Assembly: GCA_033812795.1 (NCBI GenBank)
Contig: JAPXSY010000121.1
Location: forward strand, 1-6,185
DNA: 6,185 nucleotides
Reading direction: 5' to 3'
DNA from: JAPXSY01 sp033812795
GTDB taxonomy: Bacteria > Verrucomicrobiota > Kiritimatiellia > RFP12 > UBA1067
The notes under the pieces were generated by a model. The model made no database searches, had not been told where the DNA came from, and saw only the letters and a program-made list of their open reading frames with translations. How positions within the stretch are numbered: position 1 is the stretch's first letter; the number at the start of each line of letters is the position of its first letter. A program made the position numbers and the translations under genes. This document shows positions 1-6,185 of the stretch, piece after piece.

Positions 1-899
1 TGCCCATTCATCCGGACGGCTCCTGCTGGTTCACCGTGCCGAGCGGTGTGGCGTTGCATTTCCAACTGCTGGACGAACAGCACCGGGCGCTCCAGACGAT
101 GCGCAGTTTCGCCAATGTCATGCCGGGGGAGAGCCGCGGCTGTCTAGGTTGTCACGAATCGCACAGCCGCGCGCCGCAGATGGGTGCGGGTCCGTCCACG
201 GCCGTCCGCAGTACGCCCGACACGATCACACCTGTGCCGTGGGCTTTTGACGATGGCTTCACCTGTGCGCCGGAAGGCTGCACGACACTCGCGCAGGCGC
301 GTGAAGCGGGCTTGAGCAAAGGCGCGCGGGCGGAGAAGTCGAAGGTGACTACCACGGCGCGGTTCGGCACTTCGGTCGGCTACCTCAAAGACGTGCAGCC
401 CGTGCTGGACCGGTACTGCGGCAAGTGCCATCAGGGCGAAGGCAGTGCGCGGAAGAAACTGGATCTCACCTTGCGCGGTTACGAGCCCTACCTCACGCTT
501 GTCGGACGCCCCGGCTGGGGGCGGACGAACGCCGTTCCAGAAAAGTTGCCGCCGGGATATGATCTGGCCGGAACCCTGCAGGTCGAAGCCTACAGCACGG
601 TCGATCCGGCCGCCTACGTGACACCCGAACCCATGACACGCCTCTCGTACACCAGCAGGCTGGTTGCGCTCGCCGCGAGCGGCAAGCACCATAACGTGAA
701 AGTCGATCCCTACAGCTTGTTGCGGCTCACACTTTGGGTGGACACAATGTGCCCGTATCTTACGGACGTGGAGATCCGCGCCGATGATGATCCGGAGTTC
801 CAAGGCTCCGACTGGCTGGCCATCCGGCCGCGCTTGAAAACCGCACCGATCGTGATCCGGCCGGGACCTTTCCGCGCGAACGCGCAGGGAATCGAGTGA
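1..899 (+). CDS. HzsA-like diheme c-type cytochrome protein, C-terminal part (5' end outside window)
   Basis: The reading frame is open from the left edge (first whole codon at base 3) to the TGA at 897-899, giving 298 visible residues. A GTG at 36 is only an internal valine: the residues before it (IHPDGSCWFTVPSG) align with the same stretch of the downstream gene (EADGSARFLVPA), so the gene is truncated by the window. Two c-type heme motifs are visible, CLGCH (nt 141-155) and CGKCH (nt 417-431), the second in the usual context VQPVLDRYCGKCH. The order (beta-strand region ending RSFANVMPGES, first heme motif, linker, second heme motif, C-terminal LLRLTLWVDTMCPY) matches the end of the next gene and of hydrazine synthase alpha subunit-like (HZS_alpha) proteins. 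The propeller and signal peptide expected upstream cannot be seen. Substrate and redox partner are unknown; hydrazine synthesis should not be assumed. The family assignment is fairly secure, the function is not. Confidence 0.87.
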   Translation, partial: PIHPDGSCWFTVPSGVALHFQLLDEQHRALQTMRSFANVMPGESRGCLGCHESHSRAPQMGAGPSTAVRSTPDTITPVPWAFDDGFTCAPEGCTTLAQAREAGLSKGARAEKSKVTTTARFGTSVGYLKDVQPVLDRYCGKCHQGEGSARKKLDLTLRGYEPYLTLVGRPGWGRTNAVPEKLPPGYDLAGTLQVEAYSTVDPAAYVTPEPMTRLSYTSRLVALAASGKHHNVKVDPYSLLRLTLWVDTMCPYLTDVEIRADDDPEFQGSDWLAIRPRLKTAPIVIRPGPFRANAQGIE

Positions 900-915
900 G
901 GAAGAAAACGAATTC

Positions 916-921
916 GAGGAG
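916..921 (+). promoter_or_regulatory. Shine-Dalgarno GAGGAG that fixes the start of the second HzsA-like gene
   Basis: GAGGAG lies 7 nt before the ATG at 929. This favours ATG 929 over the in-frame GTG at 896, which overlaps the stop of the preceding gene and would add 11 residues rich in Lys and Arg ahead of the signal peptide. It also suggests that translation of this gene is initiated independently within a shared transcript. Confidence 0.8.
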
Positions 922-928
922 AAAAACG

Positions 929-3900
929 ATGACCTTCAAGCACATGCTGTTTCTTGTGCCGCTTGCCTCGCTGGCGGGCACGATTCAAATCCCGGGTTCC
1001 TGGTCGATGCCGACGGAGGAGCGCGATGCCGTCACACTAAATGCGCTGCCGCCAGCCGTGCCGCGCAAGGCGTCCGGCATGCGGACCACACTCGCGCAGG
1101 CCTCCGTGCGGACAGCAGAGGACGTGTCCGTGGCGGAACTGAAAGGGTTTCCGGGCGTGCGGATCGCGGAAGGCGAAATTGTGCTGGCCTACGCCCCGGT
1201 GACGAAAACCAGCGCTTTCGCGGCCATGGCCAAATCAGACGCGACGCAAAAATGGTACGGCTCTGATTACTGGATCGGTTCCGAAGGGTGGGCCCGCGTG
1301 GGAAGGGACTGGATGCATCCCGGCCATGCCGTTGATGTGGCGCGCACCTTTATCGCGCCCGTCAACGGGCGCGTTTCGGTCTCCGGAACGGTCAGGAAAC
1401 TACACCTCGACGGCGACGGCGTGAAGGCCTTTGTGCAACACAACAACAGGACCCTCTGGACAGCGGAAGTGAAAGGGCGGGATGCGGTCGGGCAGCAACA
1501 CGCGCTCACGGTCGAAGTCAAAAAAGGGGACACGCTCCGCTTCCTCGTCAATCGTCTGGGGTCCCATGCGTGCGACACTACGGGCTGGGATCCGGTCGTC
1601 GCGTACGAGGGCGGGGGCGTACACCGGGCCTCCGAAGGCTTTTCGGACAAACAGGAGGCGAACGGCTGGCGTTACGAGTTTTCGGGAGGACCGGCCGCGC
1701 AAACCTCCCTGCCCACTATATACGGGGTGGGCCGGGATCTGAAACTCTACCGCAACGCGATTGACACGGTAAACGCCCTGCCTTTTGTGATCGTCTCGGA
1801 CGGCAACAAGGAGGATGGCTTTATCGGCTATGTGATCGCACGGGATTCGGATGCCGCCTGGACCCTGATCCGCGATCCGGGGGGGATAAAGGTGGCGGGT
1901 GCGGGCGCGGCGGTGGTTGTGCGTTACGACGGCACATGGATCGAGGGGCTTACGCTGCTGGCTGCCTTGTCCGGGGTAGAAACGTCTCCCCAAAGAGTCC
2001 GCGACGGTTTCGGGGGAGCCGTCCTGCCGAAGCTCGGCTCCGTGTTCCGCGCCGCCTATGCGAAGGCCGTGGCCGGCGTGCCGCATGCGCCGGAGCCGGA
2101 CCTGTTCCTGCTGGCGGTCTCGGAGTGGGTGCAGGATGACCAACTCTTCGGTTGCACGGATGAGCAACGGCTCACCGCGTGCGCAAAAGAACAGGCGGAA
2201 CGGATAGAACAGATCACAGGGAAACCCGACGCGTCGGCAGGAACGGGATGGGGAGGATACCTGCGGGCGCGGCTCCTGAAGCGCGCGGCCCTGTTGTCCG
2301 ATCCCAGACTCGCGTACGGCGAGTTGCTCTTCTGCACGCGCCGCAATCCGGCTTGGAACCACGAGGTGGCACAGTATTTCGGTTGGCGGCAGCGGCCGGG
2401 CGGCAGCCTGTTTGTGCTGGAGAAACCCGGCGTCTCCCTGATGCGGCGAGATCTGATCAACGGAAGGCTCCCTCCCGGTAACCTTCTCGAACCGCGCCTG
2501 TCCTACGACGCCCGCTCCGTCCTTTTCTCTTTTGTGGCGACGGATGGCGCACTCGATCCGCGTACGTTGCCGCGCAACGAGACCGACACGAACCACCACT
2601 ACTATCACCTTTACGAGATTGGTGCGGACGGCACAGGCCTGCGCCAGATCACGGATGACATCTACGACGACCTGATGCCCGAGTGGTTGCCGGACGGCGG
2701 CATCGCCTTTGTCTCCACGCGCCGCCGCACCACCTCACGCTGTTTCTGGTGGAGCTACAGCGACCGCTGGCACTCCTACACCATGTTCCGCATGGCGCGC
2801 GACGGTTCGGACATCCGGCAACTCTCCTGGAACGACGTGAACGACTGGTTCCCGGCGGTCGCCAACAACGGCCATCTGCTCTTCGCGCGCTGGGATTACA
2901 TCGACCGCGATGCGGTCACCCACCAGAACCTCTGGTCCATGAGGCCCGACGGCACCAACCCCATGGCCGTATGGGGCAACGAGGTGCCCAAGCCGCACTG
3001 CACCTTTCAGGCCAAGGCCATCCCCAACAGCGGCAAGATCGTGTGCGTTGCCTCCGCGCACCACGCGATCACCGGCGGGCCGATCATGCTGATCGACCCC
3101 GCCGTGCACAACAACAGCGAAGCCGCGGTGACGCGCCTGACCCCGGGCCACTACCCCGAAGCGGAACGCGGCTCCAACAACGAGTGGTATAACGCGCCCT
3201 GGCCTCTCGGCGAAGATCTGTTTCTCGTGGCCTACAGCCGCGACCCGCTGATGTACGAGCCCGCGCGCCACAATCCTGATTACGCCCTCGGGCTCTACGT
3301 GCTCGACGCCTGCGGCAATCGCGAACTGCTTTACCGAGACGGCCTGATCGGTGCGACCTGCCCGACGCCGCTTCGGCCGCGCCCCGTGCCGCCGGTCCTG
3401 CCCTCTGTCCTGAATCCCGCGCTCGCGCAACGGGAACAGGGTGAGGTTTTCATCTCGGATGTCTATGAAGGCATACCGAAGGCGAAACGCGGCACGATCA
3501 AAAAGATCCGCGTGGTGCAGGTCTTCCCGAAAACCACACGGGACTCGATGGTGCCGCGCATCGGTGTGGCGGGCGAGGAGAACACGCGCGCGGTACTCGG
3601 CGAAACGCCGGTTGAGGCGGACGGCTCGGCCCGTTTCCTTGTGCCCGCCTGCAAACCGATCCTCTTTCAAGTCGTGGATGCCGACGGTTGCGCGTACCGG
3701 GTCATGCGTTCCAGCACCTCGCTCATGCCCGGCGAGCGCGTCTCCTGCGTCGGCTGCCACGAAAATAAAATGGCCGTCTCTCCCGCGGCACTGAAAAAAG
3801 TGGCGGCCATGATGCGTCCCGCGGCCGAGCTGACACCCACGCCGGAGTCGGGACGCCCGTACGGCTTCGTCGAGCAGGTGCAACCGCTCTTCGACGCCAA

Positions 3901-4309
3901 ATGCGTCTCCTGCCACGGCGACCGGAATCCCAAAGGAGGCATCGCGCTCACCCGGACGCTCCGGGGCGCATACACGGCGTCCTATGATTCACTCTGTTAC
4001 GCCACGGATTCGGAGGGCAAGCGCGTGCGCCGCCTCTCCAAAAAGAGTGGCCGTCCGCTGGTGACCTGCTATCCTATGCGTAATCAGATTCAGGTCACAC
4101 CCGAAGGCGGCGAGGACAGTGCGCGTGGCAGCGGACTCTTCCAGATGCTCAAGGAGGGGCACGGCAAGGTCAGGCTGACTCCGGAGGAGTTGCGCCGCAT
4201 CGCGGTGTGGATCGATCTGAACGCCGTCTTCTACGGCGTGTACGAGCCCGAGGCGCAACTTGCGATGCAGCGCGAGGGCAAGCCCGTGCCCATGCCGGCG
4301 ATCCAGTGA
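929..4309 (+). CDS. Exported HzsA-like multidomain protein: beta-sandwich-like region, WD40-like propeller, two CxxCH heme motifs
   Basis: The product is about 1126 residues. The start is ATG 929, chosen for its Shine-Dalgarno and because it opens directly into a basic-hydrophobic signal-like segment (MTFKHMLFLVPLASLAG); no clear AxA cleavage site is seen. Residues about 110-226 resemble a ligand-binding beta-sandwich (VSGTVRK, LDGDGVKAF, VKKGDTLRFLVN, CDTTGWDP). Residues about 490-515 carry the family-like YFGWRQRPGGSLFVLE. From about 518 come WD40/PD40-like blades (LYEIGADGTGLRQIT; MFRMARDGSDIRQLS; LWSMRPDGTNP at 668-678). The region around 840-935 (RGTIKKIRVVQVF, then RFLVPACKPILFQVVDADG) looks like the HZS_alpha middle domain. 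Heme motifs are CVGCH at 940-944 and CVSCH at 992-996, and the C-terminus has a typical RRIAVWIDLNAVFYGVY. Cys1023 and Cys1047 are extra cysteines near the second heme. It is a paralogue of the gene 29 nt upstream. The role is probably redox or sensing outside the cytoplasm; the substrate is unknown. True hydrazine synthase is unlikely because no beta or gamma subunit genes are visible here. Confidence 0.9.
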   Translation: MTFKHMLFLVPLASLAGTIQIPGSWSMPTEERDAVTLNALPPAVPRKASGMRTTLAQASVRTAEDVSVAELKGFPGVRIAEGEIVLAYAPVTKTSAFAAMAKSDATQKWYGSDYWIGSEGWARVGRDWMHPGHAVDVARTFIAPVNGRVSVSGTVRKLHLDGDGVKAFVQHNNRTLWTAEVKGRDAVGQQHALTVEVKKGDTLRFLVNRLGSHACDTTGWDPVVAYEGGGVHRASEGFSDKQEANGWRYEFSGGPAAQTSLPTIYGVGRDLKLYRNAIDTVNALPFVIVSDGNKEDGFIGYVIARDSDAAWTLIRDPGGIKVAGAGAAVVVRYDGTWIEGLTLLAALSGVETSPQRVRDGFGGAVLPKLGSVFRAAYAKAVAGVPHAPEPDLFLLAVSEWVQDDQLFGCTDEQRLTACAKEQAERIEQITGKPDASAGTGWGGYLRARLLKRAALLSDPRLAYGELLFCTRRNPAWNHEVAQYFGWRQRPGGSLFVLEKPGVSLMRRDLINGRLPPGNLLEPRLSYDARSVLFSFVATDGALDPRTLPRNETDTNHHYYHLYEIGADGTGLRQITDDIYDDLMPEWLPDGGIAFVSTRRRTTSRCFWWSYSDRWHSYTMFRMARDGSDIRQLSWNDVNDWFPAVANNGHLLFARWDYIDRDAVTHQNLWSMRPDGTNPMAVWGNEVPKPHCTFQAKAIPNSGKIVCVASAHHAITGGPIMLIDPAVHNNSEAAVTRLTPGHYPEAERGSNNEWYNAPWPLGEDLFLVAYSRDPLMYEPARHNPDYALGLYVLDACGNRELLYRDGLIGATCPTPLRPRPVPPVLPSVLNPALAQREQGEVFISDVYEGIPKAKRGTIKKIRVVQVFPKTTRDSMVPRIGVAGEENTRAVLGETPVEADGSARFLVPACKPILFQVVDADGCAYRVMRSSTSLMPGERVSCVGCHENKMAVSPAALKKVAAMMRPAAELTPTPESGRPYGFVEQVQPLFDAKCVSCHGDRNPKGGIALTRTLRGAYTASYDSLCYATDSEGKRVRRLSKKSGRPLVTCYPMRNQIQVTPEGGEDSARGSGLFQMLKEGHGKVRLTPEELRRIAVWIDLNAVFYGVYEPEAQLAMQREGKPVPMPAIQ

Positions 4310-4415
4310 GCCTGCGGCGGGGCCCAAGCGTGTGGCGTCCGATGTGTGCGGGGAACAGGATTAAGACACCGGTCACGACCGGGACCGGAAAGGACAGGGA
4401 AAAAAGGAGGAAAGC
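4310..4415 (+). other. Short intergenic gap with a small hairpin
   Basis: This 106-nt gap separates the heme gene from the beta-helix gene. It holds a small perfect inverted repeat, CCGGT-CACG-ACCGG (4369-4382), within a run containing ACCGG three times (4368, 4378, 4384). No U-tract follows, so it is not a convincing intrinsic terminator, and I see no clear -35/-10 promoter. Read-through from the upstream gene is plausible. Confidence 0.35.
4404..4410 (+). promoter_or_regulatory. Strong Shine-Dalgarno AAGGAGG for the beta-helix gene
   Basis: AAGGAGG ends 5 nt before ATG 4416 and sits in an A-rich stretch. It is close to the ideal anti-16S match and supports ATG 4416 over any later start. 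Confidence 0.85.
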
Positions 4416-5882
4416 ATGCGGATTCTACACGGGTTTTTCGGAACGGGATTGGGGCTTCGGCACATCATCCCCATGCTGGCGGTTTTGGGCGGGGCCCGCG
4501 CAGCGGATTACTACGTCAGTCCCGAGGGCCGGGATACGGATCCGGGCACCGAGTCGAGTCCGTGGCAGACGATCGCCAAGGCTTCCGCGACAATGACCGC
4601 CGGAGACACGGTTCACATCATGAAAGGCGTCTATCGGGAATGCGTGAGGCCAGCGCACTCCGGATTACCGGGCCAACCGATCACCTACACCGCATATCCC
4701 GGACATTCGGCGGTCATCGACGGGATCGGCGTCGCGCTGGCCAAGCGCGGCGGCATCCTCGGTCTGGTTGACATCGGCAACAAGAAGCACATCCGGATTT
4801 CCGGACTGACCGTTATCAACACGATGGAACAGAATGCCGCAGGCATCTTCGCCGCCGGGTGCGAAGACCTCATTTTGGAGAACAACCGGATCGCCAACAC
4901 CGGCGCATCCGGGATCCTCACCTACCGTTGCTCGAAGGTCCTCATCGACGGCAACCGGGTTCAGAATGTCTGCGTCCGAGGCGGCCAGGAGAGCATTTCG
5001 TTGATGTATACCGACACGTTCGATGTCCGGAGCAACTACGTGCACAGCACGCCGCCCAGTCTGACCGGCAAAGGCGGCTGGCTTTACCGGAAGGAGGGGA
5101 TCGACGCGAAAGACGGCTCTTCCCACGGACGGATATTCGGCAATCATGTGCACCACACCAGTCTCGGCATTTATGTCGACGCCCGCGGAACGGCGCGCGA
5201 CATTGAGATCTCCGGAAACATCATTCACGATATTTTCTCCTCGTTCGAAGAGCCCGGCGGACAGGGCACGGGCAACGGCATTGTGATCGCCTCTGAAACG
5301 GAGGGCACCATCGAGAACATCCGGATTTTCAACAACCTGATCTACAATACACATTTCGGAATCCGTCTGGCGGGGTATGGCGACCCGGGCCACCCGGTCA
5401 TGACGAATCTCACTGTGATCCACAACACGCTGTACCGGACACGCCGGGGAATCGAATTATCGAGTCGGAACGCAACGGGCATCGTGATTCGGAACAACCT
5501 CTGCAGCCGCAGCACCGACTTTGACATCGGCATCTTCCGGAACTCGTGGGGGGACCAGCCGCGGATGGTTCTGGATGACCCGACCCTCTGCGTCGCAAAC
5601 AACCTGCTCGACGTCCCGGCAGGGGCGGGACGGCCATGGGAACGCGATAACCTCTACGGCGCGGCCAACTTTGTCGCCCCGGAAGCCGGGGATTTCCGCC
5701 TGCGCGCGGATTCCGCGGCGCGCGACCGGGGCACCGCCGCCGGGATGCCGTCGGTTGACATCACCGGGACCCCGCGACCAGTCGGTGCCGCGCCGGACAT
5801 CGGCGCCTATGAGTTCACGGGGCCCGGAGTCAAGACGGAGTCGGCCAGCCCCGCTATCCCTGCGGCGCGGCCACAGCCGTGA
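4416..5882 (+). CDS. Secreted right-handed parallel beta-helix protein
   Basis: The product has 488 residues and ends at TGA 5880-5882. The N-terminus is a signal peptide: Arg2, a hydrophobic stretch HIIPMLAVLGG, then ARA|ADYY with likely cleavage after Ala29. The mature protein starts with the conserved beta-helix cap of DUF1565-type proteins: YYVSPEGRDTDPGTESSPWQ at about 32-51, followed by TMTAGDTVHIMKGVY. Repeated coils follow, each with a hydrophobic strand and an Asn turn: IRISGLTVIN, LILENNRIANTG, VLIDGNRVQN, GRIFGNHVHHTS, IEISGNIIHDI, IRIFNNLIYNT, LTVIHNTLYRT, IVIRNNLCSR. The C-terminal DFRLRADSAARDRGTAAGMP, then DIGAYEF, is the usual closing motif of this architecture. The fold is shared by pectate/alginate lyases, epimerases and NosD-like proteins. 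No catalytic set can be assigned from sequence alone, so a polysaccharide substrate is inference. The fold call is strong, the activity unknown. The gene may be co-transcribed with the heme genes. Confidence 0.9.
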   Translation: MRILHGFFGTGLGLRHIIPMLAVLGGARAADYYVSPEGRDTDPGTESSPWQTIAKASATMTAGDTVHIMKGVYRECVRPAHSGLPGQPITYTAYPGHSAVIDGIGVALAKRGGILGLVDIGNKKHIRISGLTVINTMEQNAAGIFAAGCEDLILENNRIANTGASGILTYRCSKVLIDGNRVQNVCVRGGQESISLMYTDTFDVRSNYVHSTPPSLTGKGGWLYRKEGIDAKDGSSHGRIFGNHVHHTSLGIYVDARGTARDIEISGNIIHDIFSSFEEPGGQGTGNGIVIASETEGTIENIRIFNNLIYNTHFGIRLAGYGDPGHPVMTNLTVIHNTLYRTRRGIELSSRNATGIVIRNNLCSRSTDFDIGIFRNSWGDQPRMVLDDPTLCVANNLLDVPAGAGRPWERDNLYGAANFVAPEAGDFRLRADSAARDRGTAAGMPSVDITGTPRPVGAAPDIGAYEFTGPGVKTESASPAIPAARPQP

Positions 5883-5940
5883 GCCGTCCCCTAGGTTTTC
5901 GCGCGCGCATGAGCGGTTGCCCCGAACTTACTGCCCCGCC
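5883..5940. other. Spacer between beta-helix stop and repeat array
   Basis: These 58 bp hold no gene, no recognisable promoter and no stem followed by a T-run. A GCGCGCGC run lies at 5901-5908. The sequence is not repeated elsewhere in the window, so the array has a sharp left edge at about 5941. Confidence 0.4.
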
Positions 5941-5976
5941 CGATAGCGATCCCGATAGCGATAGCGATCCCGATTT
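5941..5976. repeat. Hexamer tract of unit 1 (six CGATNN)
   Basis: Six consecutive hexamers share CGAT, with last two bases in the order AG, CC, AG, AG, CC, TT. The TT hexamer leads directly into AGATGAAACC, as it does in unit 2. Each CC hexamer creates a GATC site. Confidence 0.88.
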
Positions 5977-5978
5977 AG

Positions 5979-6018
5979 ATGAAACCATGAAACCATGAAA
6001 CCCAGAAACCAGAAACCC
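5979..6018. repeat. Octamer run of unit 1
   Basis: ATGAAACC occurs three times in a row (5979, 5987, 5995), followed by the variants CAGAAACC (6003) and AGAAACCC (6011). Unit 2 has only two ATGAAACC copies (6099, 6107) and then AGAAACCC (6115). It therefore lacks exactly two octamers, 16 bp, which accounts for the whole length difference between the units. Confidence 0.85.
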
Positions 6019-6032
6019 TTGAACCCCCGTCG

Positions 6033-6056
6033 TTGTGAGCCACTGCGTGGTCACAA
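6033..6056. repeat. Bulged hairpin of unit 1
   Basis: The left arm TTGTGAGCCAC (6033-6043), loop TGC (6044-6046) and right arm GTGGTCACAA (6047-6056) pair over 10 bp with a single bulged G at 6039. The hairpin is followed by TAATCGAT rather than a T-run, so it is not a normal intrinsic terminator. It could form in DNA or in RNA from either strand. Confidence 0.85.
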
Positions 6057-6060
6057 TAAT

Positions 6061-6096
6061 CGATCCCGATCCCGATAGCGATCCCGACCCCGATTT
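6061..6096. repeat. Hexamer tract of unit 2 (six hexamers)
   Basis: There are again exactly six hexamers, now CGATCC, CGATCC, CGATAG, CGATCC, CGACCC, CGATTT. The fifth departs from CGAT by one base. The order differs from unit 1 but the count and the closing CGATTT are the same. Confidence 0.88.
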
Positions 6097-6136
6097 AGAT
6101 GAAACCATGAAACCAGAAACCCTTGAACCCCCGTCG

Positions 6137-6160
6137 TTGTGAGCCACTGCGTGGTCACAA
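6137..6160. repeat. Bulged hairpin of unit 2
   Basis: This is identical to the hairpin of unit 1: left arm 6137-6147, loop 6148-6150, right arm 6151-6160, with the same bulged G (6143). It lies 104 bp from the first copy. Confidence 0.85.
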
Positions 6161-6164
6161 TAAT

Positions 6165-6185
6165 CGATCCCGATCCCGATAGCGA
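6165..6185. repeat. Start of repeat unit 3, truncated by the window
   Basis: CGATCC, CGATCC, CGATAG and CGA follow the TAAT that closes unit 2. The first three hexamers match unit 2 exactly, so the array continues beyond the window. Confidence 0.85.

Larger units (their letters stand above)
5941..6185. repeat. Nested intergenic tandem repeat array, cut by the right window edge
   Basis: The array has two complete units (5941-6060, 120 bp; 6061-6164, 104 bp) and the first 21 bp of a third (6165-6185). Each complete unit reads: six hexamers of the CGATNN type, then AG, then a run of ATGAAACC-like octamers, then a 50-bp block (6011-6060 and 6115-6164) that is identical in both and ends in a bulged hairpin plus TAAT. 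The units differ by 16 bp in the octamer run and by hexamer type. Unequal unit length and the lack of unique spacers between identical short repeats rule out a CRISPR. A long minus-strand reading frame crosses the array but reads the two conserved blocks in different frames, so it is unlikely to be a gene. Function and strand are unknown; the orientation given is arbitrary. Confidence 0.9.

Noticed and set aside
36..38. GTG as the real start of the first gene
   Set aside because: The frame is open to the left edge and the preceding residues match the paralogous region of the next gene, so the protein begins outside the window.
896..928. Upstream GTG start for the large HzsA-like gene, overlapping the previous stop
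   Set aside because: It has no Shine-Dalgarno at proper spacing and would put 11 basic residues before the signal peptide. ATG 929 has GAGGAG 7 nt upstream.
1400..2608. Long minus-strand open frame (about 400 codons) opposite the large HzsA-like gene
   Set aside because: It is a shadow of a GC-rich coding strand. The + strand frame carries recognisable domains and the minus frame shows no family motif.
4369..4388. Intrinsic terminator between the heme gene and the beta-helix gene
   Set aside because: The stem is only 5 bp and is followed by GGACCGGAAAGG rather than a T-run.
6033..6056. CRP/FNR-type operator, because of the TGTGA and TCACA half-sites
   Set aside because: The half-sites are 12 nt apart instead of 6, the intervening bases also pair to form a hairpin, and the element is repeated in tandem downstream of a gene rather than at a promoter.
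5854..6147. Minus-strand open frame of 97 codons with Ser/Gly-rich repeats across the array
   Set aside because: It starts inside the hairpin of unit 2 and reads the identical 50-bp block in different frames in the two units (LVSGFHGFMVSS versus RVSGFMVSS contexts). It also overlaps the end of the beta-helix gene. Stop-free reading follows from the GC-rich repeats.
5941..6185. CRISPR array
   Set aside because: There are no unique spacers: everything between the repeated blocks is itself repeated, and unit lengths are 104 and 120 bp.

Overview
The window is GC-rich, densely coding bacterial DNA with all three genes on the + strand, followed by a non-coding tandem repeat array that runs off the right edge. 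Multi-domain proteins that join a WD40-like propeller to c-type heme motifs and resemble the hydrazine synthase alpha subunit, together with secreted right-handed beta-helix proteins, are typical of the Planctomycetes-Verrucomicrobia-Chlamydiae group (for example Kiritimatiellota, Lentisphaerota or Planctomycetota). That placement is inference from gene content; nothing here names a species.

Layout: (1) 1-899 is the C-terminal part of a diheme HzsA-like protein whose start lies left of the window. (2) 929-4309 is a complete, probably exported paralogue of about 1126 residues. It has an N-terminal beta-sandwich-like region, a WD40-like propeller region, an HZS-alpha-type middle domain and two CxxCH heme motifs. 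It follows gene 1 after 29 nt with a clear Shine-Dalgarno, so the two are almost certainly co-transcribed. (3) 4416-5882 encodes a secreted right-handed parallel beta-helix protein with a strong Shine-Dalgarno, 106 nt after gene 2 and plausibly in the same operon. (4) 5941-6185 is a nested repeat array: two full units of 120 and 104 bp and the first 21 bp of a third. Each complete unit has six CGATNN-type hexamers, a run of ATGAAACC-like octamers, and a 50-bp block identical in both units that contains a bulged hairpin.

How the parts may work together: the two heme proteins look like a pair of extracytoplasmic multidomain cytochromes. The beta-helix protein has the fold used by polysaccharide lyases, epimerases and other surface polysaccharide proteins. 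A shared role in handling extracellular carbohydrate is possible but unproven, and the similarity to hydrazine synthase does not imply hydrazine chemistry. The repeat array is the least explained part of the window. It does not look protein-coding and is not a CRISPR. It may be a dispersed intergenic repeat or structured DNA/RNA element; its function is unknown.
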